From Candidatus Stammera capleta (GTDB taxonomy: Bacteria > Pseudomonadota > Gammaproteobacteria > Enterobacterales > Enterobacteriaceae): a DNA stretch of 64,000 bases. The stretch spans positions 20,350 to 84,349 of the forward strand of contig CP043975.1 of assembly GCA_015134335.1 (NCBI GenBank), written 5' to 3'. This document shows positions 48,756 through 59,516 of this stretch, piece by piece. Positions within the stretch are counted from its first letter, which is position 1; every line of letters starts with the position of its first letter. Below the pieces are notes generated by a model. It was not told where the DNA came from, searched no databases, and saw nothing but the letters and a program-made list of their open reading frames with translations. The position numbers were made by a program, and so were the translations under genes.

Positions 48756-48942
48756 TTTTCTTAATTTTTATAATAGTATTTATAATAGCTATTTTTCTTT
48801 TATATTTTTTTATTAAATGAGTTTTATTAAATTCACGTGACATTAATTTTAATTTATACTGAAAAAGTTTTTTATACAAAATAGTTAATTTAGAATTTAA
48901 ATCTAAAACACTTAAATTAATATATTTATTTAATATTTTCAT
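48724..48942 (-). CDS. rpmC: 50S ribosomal protein L29
   Basis: L29 lies beside the exit tunnel and is a docking site for SRP. The 72-residue helical hairpin (E. coli 63) aligns by [24 protein letters not shown] and the [18 protein letters not shown] segment. It is extended by about nine residues at the C-terminus, running 32 bp into rpsQ. Its start overlaps the end of rplP by 13 bp. Confidence 0.92.
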   Translation of the reverse strand: MKILNKYINLSVLDLNSKLTILYKKLFQYKLKLMSREFNKTHLIKKYKRKIAIINTIIKIKKNEKNFKGVSN

Positions 48943-49355
48943 AAAAACTCTTCTTTTTCTATAAAAACAGTTTTAACACATAATTTAGCACCAGCTAACT
49001 TAAAAGCTTTTTTAGCCTTATATTTACTTATACCACTTACTTCATATAAAACTTTACCTGGCTTTACAACAGCAACTCAATATTCTACATTACCTTTACC
49101 TTTTCCCATACGAACTTCTAAAGGCTTTTTAGTAATAGGTTTGTCGGGAAAAATTCTTATTCACATATGACCATTGTTTTTAACAAATCTAGTTATAACT
49201 TTACGAGCTGATTCAATTTGTCTAGCTGTTATACTTCCTCTAGATATAGCTTTTAATCCAAAATCCCCAAAATTTACTTTACAATCTCGTGAATAACCTC
49301 TATTACGTCCTTTTTGTAATTTTCTAAATTTAGTTCTTTTAGGTTGTAATAACAT
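48930..49355 (-). CDS. rplP: 50S ribosomal protein L16
   Basis: L16 organises the A site of the 50S subunit. The 141-residue product (E. coli 136) has [65 protein letters not shown] and FKLAGAKL. The TGAs in GHMW and YWVA are Trp. At the 3' end the frame reads through an ATGA junction (TGA 48939-48941) and stops at TAA 13 bp inside rpmC, adding Trp-Lys-Tyr. Confidence 0.97.
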
Positions 49356-49390
49356 ATATAATAATTTATAAAATATTAATTAATTAAAAC

Positions 49391-50080
49391 TTATTTTTTT
49401 CTTTTAAAACGATTTATATTAGATTTTAAATAATTATTTACTAAATAATATTTATCTAATATTTCTCCTTTAAATATTCATACTTTAATTCCTATTACTC
49501 CATAATTAGTATAAGCTTCTTTAAACCCATAATCTATATCTGCTCTTATTGTATGCAAAGGTATTCGACCCTCTTTATATCATTCTTTTCTTGCTATTTC
49601 AGTGCCTCCTAATCTCCCACTTATTTTTATTTTTATACCTTTAACTCCTAATCTAACAGCATTAGAAATTACTCTCTTCATAACTCTACGAAACATAATT
49701 CGTCTTTCCAATTGTGTTGCTATATTACAAGATATTAAAAAAGCATCTAACTCAGGATTTCTAACTTCAAAAATATTTATTTGTGTTGGTACTCCTGTTA
49801 TTAATTTAATTTCTTGTCTTAACTTGTCCACATCTTCCCCTTTCTTTCCTATTACAATTCCAGGACGAGCTGTATATATAGTTATTTTAATACTTTTTGC
49901 AGGTCTTTCTATAATAATTTTTGATACCAATGCTCTATATAATTTTTTCATTAAATATTTTCTTACTAAATAATCATTATATAAAATAAGAGGAAAATCT
50001 CTTTTAGCTGATATTCAGTTAGAATTTCATATTTTAATTATTCCTAATCTCATAACATTAGGATTTACTTTTTGACCCAT
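49391..50080 (-). CDS. rpsC: 30S ribosomal protein S3
   Basis: S3 is at the mRNA entry and has helicase activity with S4 and S5. The 229-residue product (E. coli 233) starts [16 protein letters not shown] and has the KH motif [34 protein letters not shown]-like [15 protein letters not shown], and [32 protein letters not shown]. Several TGA codons, including the W of IWNSNW, encode Trp. Its ATG overlaps the rplV stop by one base (TAATG). Confidence 0.97.
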
Positions 50081-50445
50081 TATATATAACCTTTAATATT
50101 TTTAATAATATTTTCTTTATTAGATACAAACACAGTAATATGACTAGTACGCTTTAATATATAATTTATTCTACCTTTAGCTCTAGGAAAAATTCTCTTT
50201 ATTAAAGAACCATTATTAACATATATTTTAGATACTCATAAATTTTCTATATTCAAATTATAATTATTTTTAGCATTAGCTATCGCTGACATTAAAACTT
50301 TTTTAATTAAAAAAGCTGACTTTTTCTTTGTAAATAATAAAATATTCATTGCTATATTTACTTTTTTTCCTCTTATTAAATTAGCAACTAATCTAATTTT
50401 ATAAGAAGATGATCTAACATACTTTAATTTTGCTATTACTTCCAT
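50080..50445 (-). CDS. rplV: 50S ribosomal protein L22
   Basis: L22 lines the exit tunnel. The 121-residue product (E. coli 110) has [25 protein letters not shown] and, near the end, [22 protein letters not shown]. The tunnel-facing hairpin is present ([11 protein letters not shown]). Trp in ENLWVSKI is TGA. The C-terminus is extended by about ten residues rich in Asn, Ile and Lys. Confidence 0.96.
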
Positions 50446-50478
50446 TTTATATATAATAAAAATTTATAATTTAAAATA

Positions 50479-50757
50479 TTATTTTTTAATTTTTTTATCA
50501 GCTACAGTATGACCTTTATATATTCTAGTGGGAGAAAATTCACCCAATTTATGTCCTACCATTTCTTCAGTAATATATACTGGAATATGATATTTACCAT
50601 TATAAACTAAAATAGTTAATCCAATCATATTAGGTAATATGGTAGAACGACGAGATCATGTACGTATAGGTTTTTTATCATTACTAAATAATACCTTTTT
50701 AACTTTATTATATAAATGTATATCTATATATGGACCTTTTTTAAAAGATCTAATCAT
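50479..50757 (-). CDS. rpsS: 30S ribosomal protein S19
   Basis: S19 lies in the 30S head with S13. The 92-residue product equals the E. coli length: [42 protein letters not shown] and [17 protein letters not shown]. The Trp of RTWSRRS is TGA, which hides this short gene under the standard code. Confidence 0.97.
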
Positions 50758-50789
50758 TAATATAACCTATTTATTATTTATTTATAATT

Positions 50790-51617
50790 CTATCTCTTTT
50801 TAAATCTATGTTTAACTATAAATTTACTAGTACGTTTATTATGTCTAGTTTTCTTACCTTTAGTTTTTAAACCATAAGGACTTACAGGATGTTTTCCAAA
50901 ATTTCTTCCTTCACCTCCCCCATGAGGATGATCTACAGGATTCATAGCTGTTCCTCTAACTGTTGGACGAACACCTAACCAACGCTTACAACCTGCTTTT
51001 CCTAATACCTTTAACATATGTTCTGAATTACTAACTTCACCCAAAGTAGCCTTACAGAAAGAACTAACTTTTCTTAATTCACCAGATTTTAATCTTAAAG
51101 TAGTATATTTACTGTCTTTAACTATAATTTGAGCATAAGAACCTGCAGATCTTATTAATTTACCACCTTTACCTTTTAATAATTCTATATTATGAACCAA
51201 AGACCCATTAGGAATACTAACCAACGGTAAACAATTACCTATTTTAATATCAACATTATTACCAGAAATTATATTTTCTCCTATATATAAATCTTTAGGA
51301 CATAAAATATATCTTTTATCCCCGTCTTTATAATAAATTAAAGCTATATAAGCTGAGCGATTTGGATCATATTCAATACGTTTAACATATCCTAAAATAT
51401 TTTCCTTATCTCTTTTAAAATCTATTAATCTATATCTTTGTTTATGACCTCCTCCAATATGATTCATAGTAATTCTACCATAATTATTACGACCTCCAGT
51501 TTTACGTTTATCTTTTAATAATGATTTAAAAGGTTTTCCTTTATATATTAATTTATTTGAAATTTTTACTTTATGTCTTCTACCAGGAGAAGTAGGTTTA
51601 TATTTTATAATTACCAT
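50790..51617 (-). CDS. rplB: 50S ribosomal protein L2
   Basis: L2 is central to the peptidyl-transferase region and subunit joining. The 275-residue product (E. coli 273) has [42 protein letters not shown], the [39 protein letters not shown] segment with the essential histidine (DHPHGGG) and a basic tail. Its Trp is the rare TGG. Confidence 0.99.
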   Translation of the reverse strand: MVIIKYKPTSPGRRHKVKISNKLIYKGKPFKSLLKDKRKTGGRNNYGRITMNHIGGGHKQRYRLIDFKRDKENILGYVKRIEYDPNRSAYIALIYYKDGDKRYILCPKDLYIGENIISGNNVDIKIGNCLPLVSIPNGSLVHNIELLKGKGGKLIRSAGSYAQIIVKDSKYTTLRLKSGELRKVSSFCKATLGEVSNSEHMLKVLGKAGCKRWLGVRPTVRGTAMNPVDHPHGGGEGRNFGKHPVSPYGLKTKGKKTRHNKRTSKFIVKHRFKKR

Positions 51618-51633
51618 AATAAATACTATTTTA

Positions 51634-51921
51634 TTAAATTGTGTTTATATTAGTCTTTTTATCTAAATAAATATATACCTTTTTTCAAATTTTTATATAA
51701 AAAACTTTATTTTTTTTATTATTAATACTTTTTTTAACTATCAAAGTTCTAATTTTATTAACTTTAACATTAAATGCTTGTTTAAAAGCTGTAATAATTT
51801 GAAACTTATTACATTTTTTATTAACCTTAAAAATCATTAAATTATTATTTTTAATTTTATTAGATAATTTAGAACTTAAATATAATTTTAATAAAATTTT
51901 GTTATAATTTATTATCTTCAT
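51634..51921 (-). CDS. rplW: 50S ribosomal protein L23
   Basis: L23 at the tunnel exit docks trigger factor and SRP. The 95-residue product (E. coli 100) has a recognisable C-terminal strand [21 protein letters not shown], with the Trp as TGA (51685-51687), corresponding to SDWKKAYVTLKEGQNLD. The internal [24 protein letters not shown] fits the family. The start overlaps rplD by 20 bp. Confidence 0.92.
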
Positions 51922-52525
51922 TGATTAACCTACTTTCTATGCTTTTAATAGACTCAATAGTAAACACCACACTACGAAATGTTACTAAATCAATAATATT
52001 TATATGATTAATATTACAAACTTTAAAATTATATAAATTACGTGATGATAAAAATAAATTTTTATCTATATTATTAACTATAATTAAACATTTAAATTTA
52101 TTAATAAATTTAAAATTATTAATAAAAATTTTAGTCTTAGGTTTTTGTATACATATATCATTTACAACAAACAAATTAGAATTATTTAATAATTTAGATA
52201 AAACCATTTTTAAAGCTAATTTATATACTTTTTTGTTAATTTTAGAATAATATTTTTTAGGTTTAGAAGCAAAAGCAACACCTCCTGATCTTCAAATAGG
52301 ACTTTTAACAGAACCTGAGCGCGCTTTACCAGTACCCTTTTGTCGTCATGGTTTTTTTTTAGATCCAGTAACTTCAGAACGTGATTTTTGACATGAATTA
52401 CCCTTTCTTTTATTATTTTGAATAGATGTTACCACTTGATGAACTAAAGAATTTTTAAATATTTGTTTAAAAACATCATTAGACAATATTACATTCTTAT
52501 TAGTATTTAAAACTTTTATATACAT
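51902..52525 (-). CDS. rplD: 50S ribosomal protein L4
   Basis: L4 lines the exit tunnel and in enterobacteria also attenuates the S10 operon. The 207-residue product (E. coli 201) has [46 protein letters not shown] (both Trp are TGA), and the C-terminal DKNLFLSSRNLYNFKV. No room exists for an S10 leader, so the L4 regulatory role is probably lost. Confidence 0.96.
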
Positions 52526-52538
52526 ATTTAATTATAAA

Positions 52539-53168
52539 TTATTTACATTTTATAGAAGATTTAACATATAAAAAACTATTAATAAAACCAGGAACTGATC
52601 CTTTAATTAATAATAATTTTTTTTTACTATATATATTTATAATATTTAAATTTTGAACAGTTCTTTTTTTATTACCCATATGACCAGACATTTTTTTTCC
52701 CTTAAAAACTCTACCAGGACTTTGATTTTGACCTATTGATCCCGGAGCTCTATGAGACAATGAATTACCATGTGATTTATCTTGAGATTTAAAATTTCAT
52801 CTTTTTATAGTCCCTGCATATCCTTTACCTTTACTATAACCAGTTATATCAACTTTTTTTAAATTATTTAATAAACTAATATTTAATTTTTGACCTATAT
52901 GTTTATGAATATTTTTAACATAAGGTAAACTCCACATTCCTCCTATACCTAATTTAATATTACGTTTATTTAAAAAACATTTAACAGATTTATTAATATG
53001 TTTTTTATAATGTTTTTCTAAAGTAATTAATATCTTTTTTTTATTATGTATATTTTGCTTTAAAACTATTATATTATTATATATTTTAATTATTGTAATA
53101 GGTAAAGATACATTTTTTTTATTAAATATTCTAGTCATACCTATTTTTATACCTATCAAAGTAATCAT
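52539..53168 (-). CDS. rplC: 50S ribosomal protein L3
   Basis: L3 starts 50S assembly with L24. The product is 209 residues, as in E. coli. It has [12 protein letters not shown] at the N-terminus, [59 protein letters not shown] (the tip near the catalytic centre) and a basic end. One Trp is TGG (GGMWSLPY) and one is TGA (KRWNFK, near 52794-52796). Confidence 0.98.
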
Positions 53169-53175
53169 AACTTAC

Positions 53176-53487
53176 TTACCCTAATCTAATTTGTACATCT
53201 ACTCCAGAAGCTAAATCTAACTTCATTAATGCATCTACTGTCCTTTCTGTAGGTTTAACTATATCTATTAGTCTTTTATGAGTACGTATTTCATATTGAT
53301 CTCTAGCATCTTTGTCAACATGAGGAGAAGTTAAAACAGTAAATTTTTCAATTTTTGTAGGTAAAGGTATTGGACCACATACTTGTGCTCCAGTTTTTTT
53401 TGCAGTTTCAATAATTTCGCATGTTGAAATATCTATTAATCTATGATCAAAAGATTTTAATTTTATACGAATTCTTTGATTTTTCAT
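53176..53487 (-). CDS. rpsJ: 30S ribosomal protein S10
   Basis: S10 serves the ribosome and pairs with NusB in antitermination. The 103-residue product is the E. coli length and nearly identical in pattern: [50 protein letters not shown] and [16 protein letters not shown]. Only 16 bp separate it from tuf, so the S10 leader of enterobacteria is absent. Confidence 0.99.
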   Translation of the reverse strand: MKNQRIRIKLKSFDHRLIDISTCEIIETAKKTGAQVCGPIPLPTKIEKFTVLTSPHVDKDARDQYEIRTHKRLIDIVKPTERTVDALMKLDLASGVDVQIRLG

Positions 53488-53503
53488 TTTTTTATATAAA
53501 TAA

Positions 53504-54688
53504 CTATTTTAATATTTTACTTACAATTCCTGCTCCTACTGTTCTTCCACCTTCTCTAATAGCAAATCTTAATCCTTCATCCATAGCTATAGGACTAAAC
53601 AACTTAACCAACATTTTAGTATTATCACCTGGCATAACCATCTCTATACCTTCAGGCAATTTTATTGTACCAGTAACATCAGTAGTTCTAAAATAGAATT
53701 GAGGTCTATAACCATTTAAAAATGGAGTATGGCGGCCTCCTTCTTCTTTAGATAAAACATATACTTTTGCTTCAAATTTAGTATGAGGGTTAATATATCC
53801 TGGTTTAGATAATACTTGACCTCTTTCAATATCCTCTCTCTTAATACCTCTTAATAAAATACCTACATTCTCTCCTGCTCTACCTTCATCTAAAATTTTT
53901 CTAAACATTTCTACACCAGTACATATAGATTTTTGAGTACGCCTAATACCCACTATTTCAACTTCTTCTCCTACTTTTATAATACCTTTTTCTACCCTTC
54001 CAGTTACTACTGTACCTCTTCCAGAAATAGAAAAAATATCTTCTATAGGTAATAAAAATGGTTTATCAATATCACGAATTGGATCTGGTATATAATTATC
54101 TAAAACATCAGCTAATTCAAAAATTTTATTTTTTCATATATCTATACCTTCTAATGCTTTTAAAGCAGAACCACGAATTATAGGAGTATCATCACCAGGA
54201 AATTCATATTGAGTTAAAATATCTCTAATTTCCATTTCTACTAATTCTAATAATTCCAAATCATCAACCATATCACATTTATTTAAAAAAACAACAATAT
54301 AAGGCACCCCTACTTGTCTTGCTAATAAAATATGTTCTCTTGTTTGAGGCATAGGACCATCAGTAGCTGCAACAACTAAAACTGCTCCATCCATTTGAGC
54401 AGCACCAGTAATCATGTTTTTAATATAATCAGCATGTCCTGGGCAATCTACATGAGCATAATGTCTTTTTAAAGTATCATATTCAACATGAGAAGTATTA
54501 ATAGTTATACCTCTCTCTTTTTCTTCAGGAGCATTATCAATTTGATAAAATGCTCTAGCTTCTCCACCATATTTAGTAGCCAACACTGTAGTAATAGCAG
54601 ATGTTAATGTAGTTTTGCCATGGTCTACATGACCTATAGTACCTACATTTAAATGTATTTTAGATCGTTCAAATTTTTTCTTAGACAT
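53504..54688 (-). CDS. tuf: elongation factor Tu
   Basis: EF-Tu delivers aminoacyl-tRNA to the ribosome. The product is 394 residues, as in E. coli. G motifs are intact: [39 protein letters not shown] and SAL. The Trp of LEGIDIWKNK is TGA (54131-54133), where E. coli has the EWE Trp. Domains 2 and 3 are conserved up to the final [15 protein letters not shown] modest AAAGGT site precedes the ATG. Only one tuf is seen here. Confidence 0.99.
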
Positions 54689-54714
54689 ATTTATTTTACC
54701 TTTTATTGCTTAAA

Positions 54715-56832
54715 TTATTTATTAATATTTATTATATTTTTACAAATATTATCAGGAGCCTTTTTATATTTATAAAACTCCATAGTATATAAAGCTCTAC
54801 CTTGAGTTTGAGATCTTAAATCAGTTGCGTAACCAAACATCTCAGACAAAGGTATATAAGATTTTATAATTTTACCTAACATTACATCACTAATACTATC
54901 TATTATACCTCTTCTTTTATTTAAATCACCTATTACATCCCCCATATATTTTTCTGGAGTTTCCACTTCCACTTTCATAATAGGTTCTAACAATATAGGA
55001 TTTGATTTCAAAAAAGCATCTTTAAAAGCAATAGAGGCAGCCATTTTAAATGCTATTTCTGAAGAATCTACATCATGATATGAACCAAAAAATAATCTTA
55101 CTTTAATATTAACCACAGGATATCCAGCCAATGGACCAACCTTTAATTGTTCTTGTATCCCTTTATCAATTGCAGAAATATATTCATATGGGATTACACC
55201 ACCTTTAATATCATTAATAAATAAATAACCATTAGATGCTAAATTTAATTCTTTTTTATTTAATGGTAATAAATCTATAACAACATGACCATATTGACCT
55301 CTACCACCTGTTTGCCTAATATATTTTCCTTCTATATTTTTTACTCCATTAACTATAGTTTCTCTATAAGCTACTTGCGGGGTTCCTATATTACAATGAA
55401 CATTAAATTCTCTTTTCATTCTATCAACTATAATCTCTAAATGTAACTCTCCCATACCAGAAATTATTGTTTGATTCGATTCTTCATCAAAAAAACTAAT
55501 AAAAGAAGGATCTTCTTTTAATAATCTAGATATAGCAACTCCCATCTTTTCTTGATCAATTTTAGTTTTAGGTTCTAAAGATATAGAAATAACAGGATTA
55601 GGAAATTCTATTTTTTCTAAAATTATAGGTTTATCTACTGCACATAAAGTATCACCAGTAAAAACATTTTTTAAACCTAATGCAGCAGCAATATCTCCTG
55701 CATAAATTGCTTTAAGTTCTTCTTTTTTATTAGCATGCATTTGTACAATTCTTCCTATTCTTTCTTTCTGATTTTTACTAGCATTTAAAACCATATCACC
55801 AGTTTTTATATAACCTGAATAAATTCTTAAAAATGTTAAATTACCTACATATGGATCATTGGCAACTTTAAAAGCTAATGCACAAAAATGATCTTTATCA
55901 TTAGTTTTACGACTTAAAACAATATTATTATCTTTAATATTTAATCCATATATATATTTAGTATCTTTAGGAGAAGGCAAATAATCTATTATACTATCTA
56001 ATAAAAGTTGAATACCTTTGTTTTTAAATGCTGAACCACATGTAACTAATAAAACTTCATTGTTTAATACTTTATTTCTTAAAGCACATTTAATTTCTCT
56101 ATTAGTAAAATTAATTTCATTTAAATATTTAAACATTAATTCATCAGAAGAATCTGCTGTAAATTCTAATATTTTATTTCTTCAGTTTAAAGATATATTT
56201 AATAAATCTTTATCTAATTCATTAACATTAAAATCTAAACCATTATTATCATTTCATATAACAGACTTCATATTTACTAAATCTATAACCCCAATATATT
56301 CATTTTCTTTTCCTATAGGTAATTGAATAGGTAATACTCTTATTTTAAATTTTTTTTCAATATCATTTACAACTTTATAATAATCAGCTCCTATTCTATC
56401 CATTTTATTAATAAAAGCAATACGAGGTACTTTATATTTATTAACTTGTCTTCATACCGTTTCAGATTGAGGTTGAACTCCACCAACAGCACAATATATC
56501 ATTATTGCACCATCTAAAACTCTCATAGATCTTTCTACCTCAATAGTAAAATCTACATGCCCAGGAGTATCAATAATATTAATTCTATGAGTATTATATT
56601 GATTAAAAGTCCCTGATCAAAAAGCTGTAGTAGATGCTGAAGTTATAGTAATTCCTCTTTCTTGTTCTTGTTCCATTCAATCCATTGTTGCTGTTCCATC
56701 ATGGACTTCACCAATTTTATAATTTACTCCTGTATAAAACAAAATACGTTCTGTTGTTGTAGTTTTACCAGCATCTATATGAGCACTAATTCCTATATTT
56801 CTATATTTAGATATAGAAGTTTTACGCGTCAT
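54715..56832 (-). CDS. fusA: elongation factor G
   Basis: EF-G catalyses translocation and, with RRF, recycling. The 705-residue product (E. coli 704) starts [31 protein letters not shown] and has [47 protein letters not shown], and domains II-V to the end. Trp codons upstream of 56136 are all TGA (for example in VWRQVNKYK), hiding the first third from standard-code reading. A strong ribosome-binding site (GAGGA, 56842-56846) precedes the ATG. Confidence 0.99.
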
Positions 56833-56841
56833 AAAATTACA

Positions 56842-56846
56842 TCCTC
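56842..56846 (-). promoter_or_regulatory. Shine-Dalgarno site of fusA
   Basis: GAGGA on the minus strand lies 9 bases before the fusA ATG and confirms that start, which cannot be reached without reading TGA as sense. Confidence 0.65.
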
Positions 56847-56871
56847 TTTATCTTTAAACTTATTTTATTAA

Positions 56872-57345
56872 TTATCATCTATAATGCGCAAAGGCTTTAT
56901 TAGCTTCTGCGATTCTATGTACTTCATCGCGTTTTTTTACTGATAAACCTTTATTGTTTACAGCCTCAAATAATTCATCAGCTAATTTTAAAAACATTTT
57001 TTTACAAGATCTTTGTCTTGCAGATAATATAATTCATCTAATTGCTAATGTATTACCCCTTGTTGGTCTTACTTCAACAGGAATTTGATAAGTAGTCCCT
57101 CCAACTCTTCTCGTTTTAATTTCTACAATAGGTTTAACATTATTTATAGCAGTTTCTAATAATTCAATTTTATTTTTATTTAATTTATTTTCTATAATAT
57201 TTAACGCTTTATATAATATTTTTTCTGCAATTGATTTTTTACCACTTAACATTAATAAATTTACAAATTTAGTTACTAATTCAGAATTATATATTATATC
57301 AGGTATAATATTTCTTATATTAGTAGACAAATTACGACGTGACAT
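56872..57345 (-). CDS. rpsG: 30S ribosomal protein S7
   Basis: S7 nucleates the 30S head and contacts E-site tRNA. The 157-residue product (E. coli 156-179 by strain) has the [24 protein letters not shown] segment and ends [11 protein letters not shown]. Both Trp are TGA; the last one (56875-56877) is followed directly by TAA, as in the enterobacterial AFAHYRW. It lies 39 bp upstream of fusA. Confidence 0.98.
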
Positions 57346-57370
57346 AACTATCCTTAAATATAATTAATTA

Positions 57371-57742
57371 TTATTTTTTCTTTTTTGATCCATATTTAGA
57401 TCTAGAATTACTTCTATTTTTTACTCCCATACAATCTAATGCCCCTCTAATAACATGATATCTTACACCAGGCAAATCTTTAACTCTCCCCCCTCTTATT
57501 AAAACAACTGAATGTTCTTGCAAATTATGACCTTCACCAGGAATATATGCAGTTACTTCCATATTATTTGTTAAACGCACTCTACAAACTTTACGTAAAG
57601 CTGAATTAGGTTTTTTAGGAGTAGTCGTATATACTTTTACACACACTCCTCTACGTTGAGGGCATTTAGATAGCGCAGGAACATTATTTTTAATATTTTT
57701 TTTCCTTCTTGGGTTTCTTACTAATTGATTAATAGTTACCAT
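57371..57742 (-). CDS. rpsL: 30S ribosomal protein S12
   Basis: S12 monitors decoding at the A site. The 123-residue product (E. coli 124) is almost unchanged: [77 protein letters not shown]. The Lys positions where streptomycin-resistance changes arise are wild type (TPKKPNS and GRVKDLP). It is the first gene of the whole ribosomal run. Confidence 0.99.
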   Translation of the reverse strand: MVTINQLVRNPRRKKNIKNNVPALSKCPQRRGVCVKVYTTTPKKPNSALRKVCRVRLTNNMEVTAYIPGEGHNLQEHSVVLIRGGRVKDLPGVRYHVIRGALDCMGVKNRSNSRSKYGSKKKK

Positions 57743-57909
57743 ATCATAAAAAAATCCATTTAAATTTATTTAAAAAATTAAAAAAAATATATAATATTAA
57801 ATTAATTTCATTTATAATCATATATATTATATAAAATTATATAATATATTTAAAAAAAAAAAAATATTTTATTTTTTAAAAAAAATATTATAAAATAAAT
57901 AATTATTAA
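57743..57909. promoter_or_regulatory. divergent rpsL / tRNA-Cys spacer
   Basis: This 167-bp A/T-only spacer must contain the promoter for the roughly 17.6-kb ribosomal-protein run (minus strand) and for the tRNA-Cys/tRNA-Leu pair (plus strand). No individual element can be separated from background TATA strings. Confidence 0.35.
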
Positions 57910-57980
57910 GGCGTGTTAGCAAATTGGTAATGCAATGGATTGCAAACCCATAGAACTCGGTTCAATTCCGAGACACGCCT
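57910..57980 (+). tRNA. cysT: tRNA-Cys (anticodon GCA)
   Basis: The acceptor stem GGCGTGT pairs with ACACGCC. The anticodon loop contains TTGCAAA with anticodon GCA, and the T arm is CTCGG TTCAATT CCGAG. Discriminator U, as in tRNA-Cys. CCA is not encoded. In E. coli cysT lies between glyW and leuZ; here glyW is gone and leuZ follows. Confidence 0.96.
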
Positions 57981-58010
57981 TTAGTAATTTTATTATTACT
58001 TTTTAAATTA

Positions 58011-58094
58011 GCCCAAGTGGTGGAAAGGTAGACACAAGGGACTTAAAATCCCTTAGTTAATTTAACTGTGTGGGTTCGAATCCCTCCTTGGGTA
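58011..58094 (+). tRNA. leuZ: tRNA-Leu (anticodon UAA)
   Basis: A class II tRNA with a long variable arm. Acceptor GCCCAAG pairs with CTTGGGT (a closing G-U pair). The anticodon stem-loop reads AGGGA CTTAAAA TCCCT with anticodon TAA, decoding UUA, the dominant leucine codon here. T arm GTGGG TTCGAAT CCCTC has one mismatch. No encoded CCA. It follows cysT by 30 bp as in the enterobacterial cysT-leuZ cluster. Confidence 0.95.
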
Positions 58095-58146
58095 TATTTA
58101 ATATAATATTTTTAATTTTTATATTAATACATATTTTTTAATAAAA

Positions 58147-58581
58147 ATGTCTATATTAAAATTAATTACATATCCAAATAAAAAACTTCGTAAAATTACA
58201 AAAACAGTAACAAATTTTAATACTTATAAATTAAATTATTATATTAATAATATGTTTAAAACAATGGATTATTACAATGGGGTTGGATTAGCTGCTAATC
58301 AAGTTAATATAAAAAAATCTATAATTGTTATAAATATTAATAATAATAAAATATATCTAATAAACCCTATAATTATTAAACAAAATAATTTAATAAAAAC
58401 TAAAGAATCTTGTTTATCAATTAAAAATAAAACTTATGATAAATTAAGATATAATGAAATATATATTAAAACATTTAATATATATGGAAAATTTTTAAAA
58501 TTAAAATTTAAAAATTTATATGCTGTATGTATACAACATGAAATTGATCACTTAAATGGTAAATTAATATTAGATACATAA
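58147..58581 (+). CDS. def: peptide deformylase
   Basis: Def removes the N-formyl group from nascent proteins. The 144-residue product (E. coli 169) has motif 1 GVGLAANQV, motif 2 as KESCLSI (the usual EGCLS with Gly changed to Ser but the metal-binding Cys kept) and motif 3 QHEIDHLNG with both His ligands and the catalytic Glu. The C-terminal tail is trimmed. It is 8 bp upstream of fmt, the common def-fmt pair. Confidence 0.95.
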   Translation: MSILKLITYPNKKLRKITKTVTNFNTYKLNYYINNMFKTMDYYNGVGLAANQVNIKKSIIVININNNKIYLINPIIIKQNNLIKTKESCLSIKNKTYDKLRYNEIYIKTFNIYGKFLKLKFKNLYAVCIQHEIDHLNGKLILDT

Positions 58582-58589
58582 TTTAAAAT

Positions 58590-59516
58590 ATGATTTTAAA
58601 TAAAAAAATAAATATTGTATTAATTGGAACTCCAAAATTTGCATATTATCAATTTAATAATATTATAAAAAATAAAAACTTTAATATAATATGCATTATT
58701 ACTAAAAATAATAATATTAAAAAAATAATTAAAAATCATAAAATAAAAATATTTAATGTAAAAAATTCTCAGGATATAAATAAAATATTTCATAAAATAT
58801 TAAAATTTAGTAAAATAGATATTATATTAATAATAGCTTTTGGAATAATTTTATCAAAAAAATTTTTTAAAATTGCTAAATTAGGTTGCTATAATATACA
58901 CCCATCATTATTACCTAAATGAAGAGGCCCATCACCAATACAATATACACTATTAAATAATGATTTAATATCTGGTATAACAATTATTAAAATAAACAAA
59001 TATATAGATAAAGGAAAAATTGTTTTCCAAAAAATATGTAAAATTAATAAAAAAGAAACTTATAATAGTTTATATAAAAAATTAACTTTATTAAGTAATA
59101 AAATAATTATTAATATTTTATATAAAATATATAATAAAAAAATAATTTTATATAAACAAAATGAAAAATTAGCTACTTATAGTAAAAAAATTAATAAAAA
59201 AGACGGAAAAATAAATTGAAGATTATCAGCTAAAAAAATAGAAAGTCAAATAAGAGCATATTATAATTGACCCAAAACATTTTTTTATTATAAAAATAAT
59301 AATATATTTATTTGAAAAGCAAAAATATATAAAAAAAAATATAAATATAATATAGGTCAAATTATTACTTATAATAGAAAATATTTAAAAATACAAACTG
59401 GTAATTATATTTTAAAAATTATAATTATACAAATTAATAATAGACGAAAAATGAAAATACATGAATTCTTTAATTCAAAACCTTTATTCTTTAAAGAAGG
59501 TGATATTTTATTATAA
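58590..59516 (+). CDS. fmt: methionyl-tRNA formyltransferase
   Basis: Fmt formylates initiator Met-tRNA using 10-formyl-THF from FolD. The 308-residue product (E. coli 315) has VLIGTPKFA, the [20 protein letters not shown] motif with catalytic Asn and His, DKGKI(V), and a diverged C-terminal OB domain. The Trp of LPKWRGP is TGA (58920-58922), which cuts the gene in two under the standard code. Its TAA and the rlmB stop form a TTATAA hexamer. Confidence 0.95.

Noticed and set aside
56662-56871. Plus-strand Cys/Ser-rich frame over the start of fusA (similar at 56018-56326)
   Set aside because: Antisense to the G domain of EF-G; the composition follows from the complement of conserved motifs.
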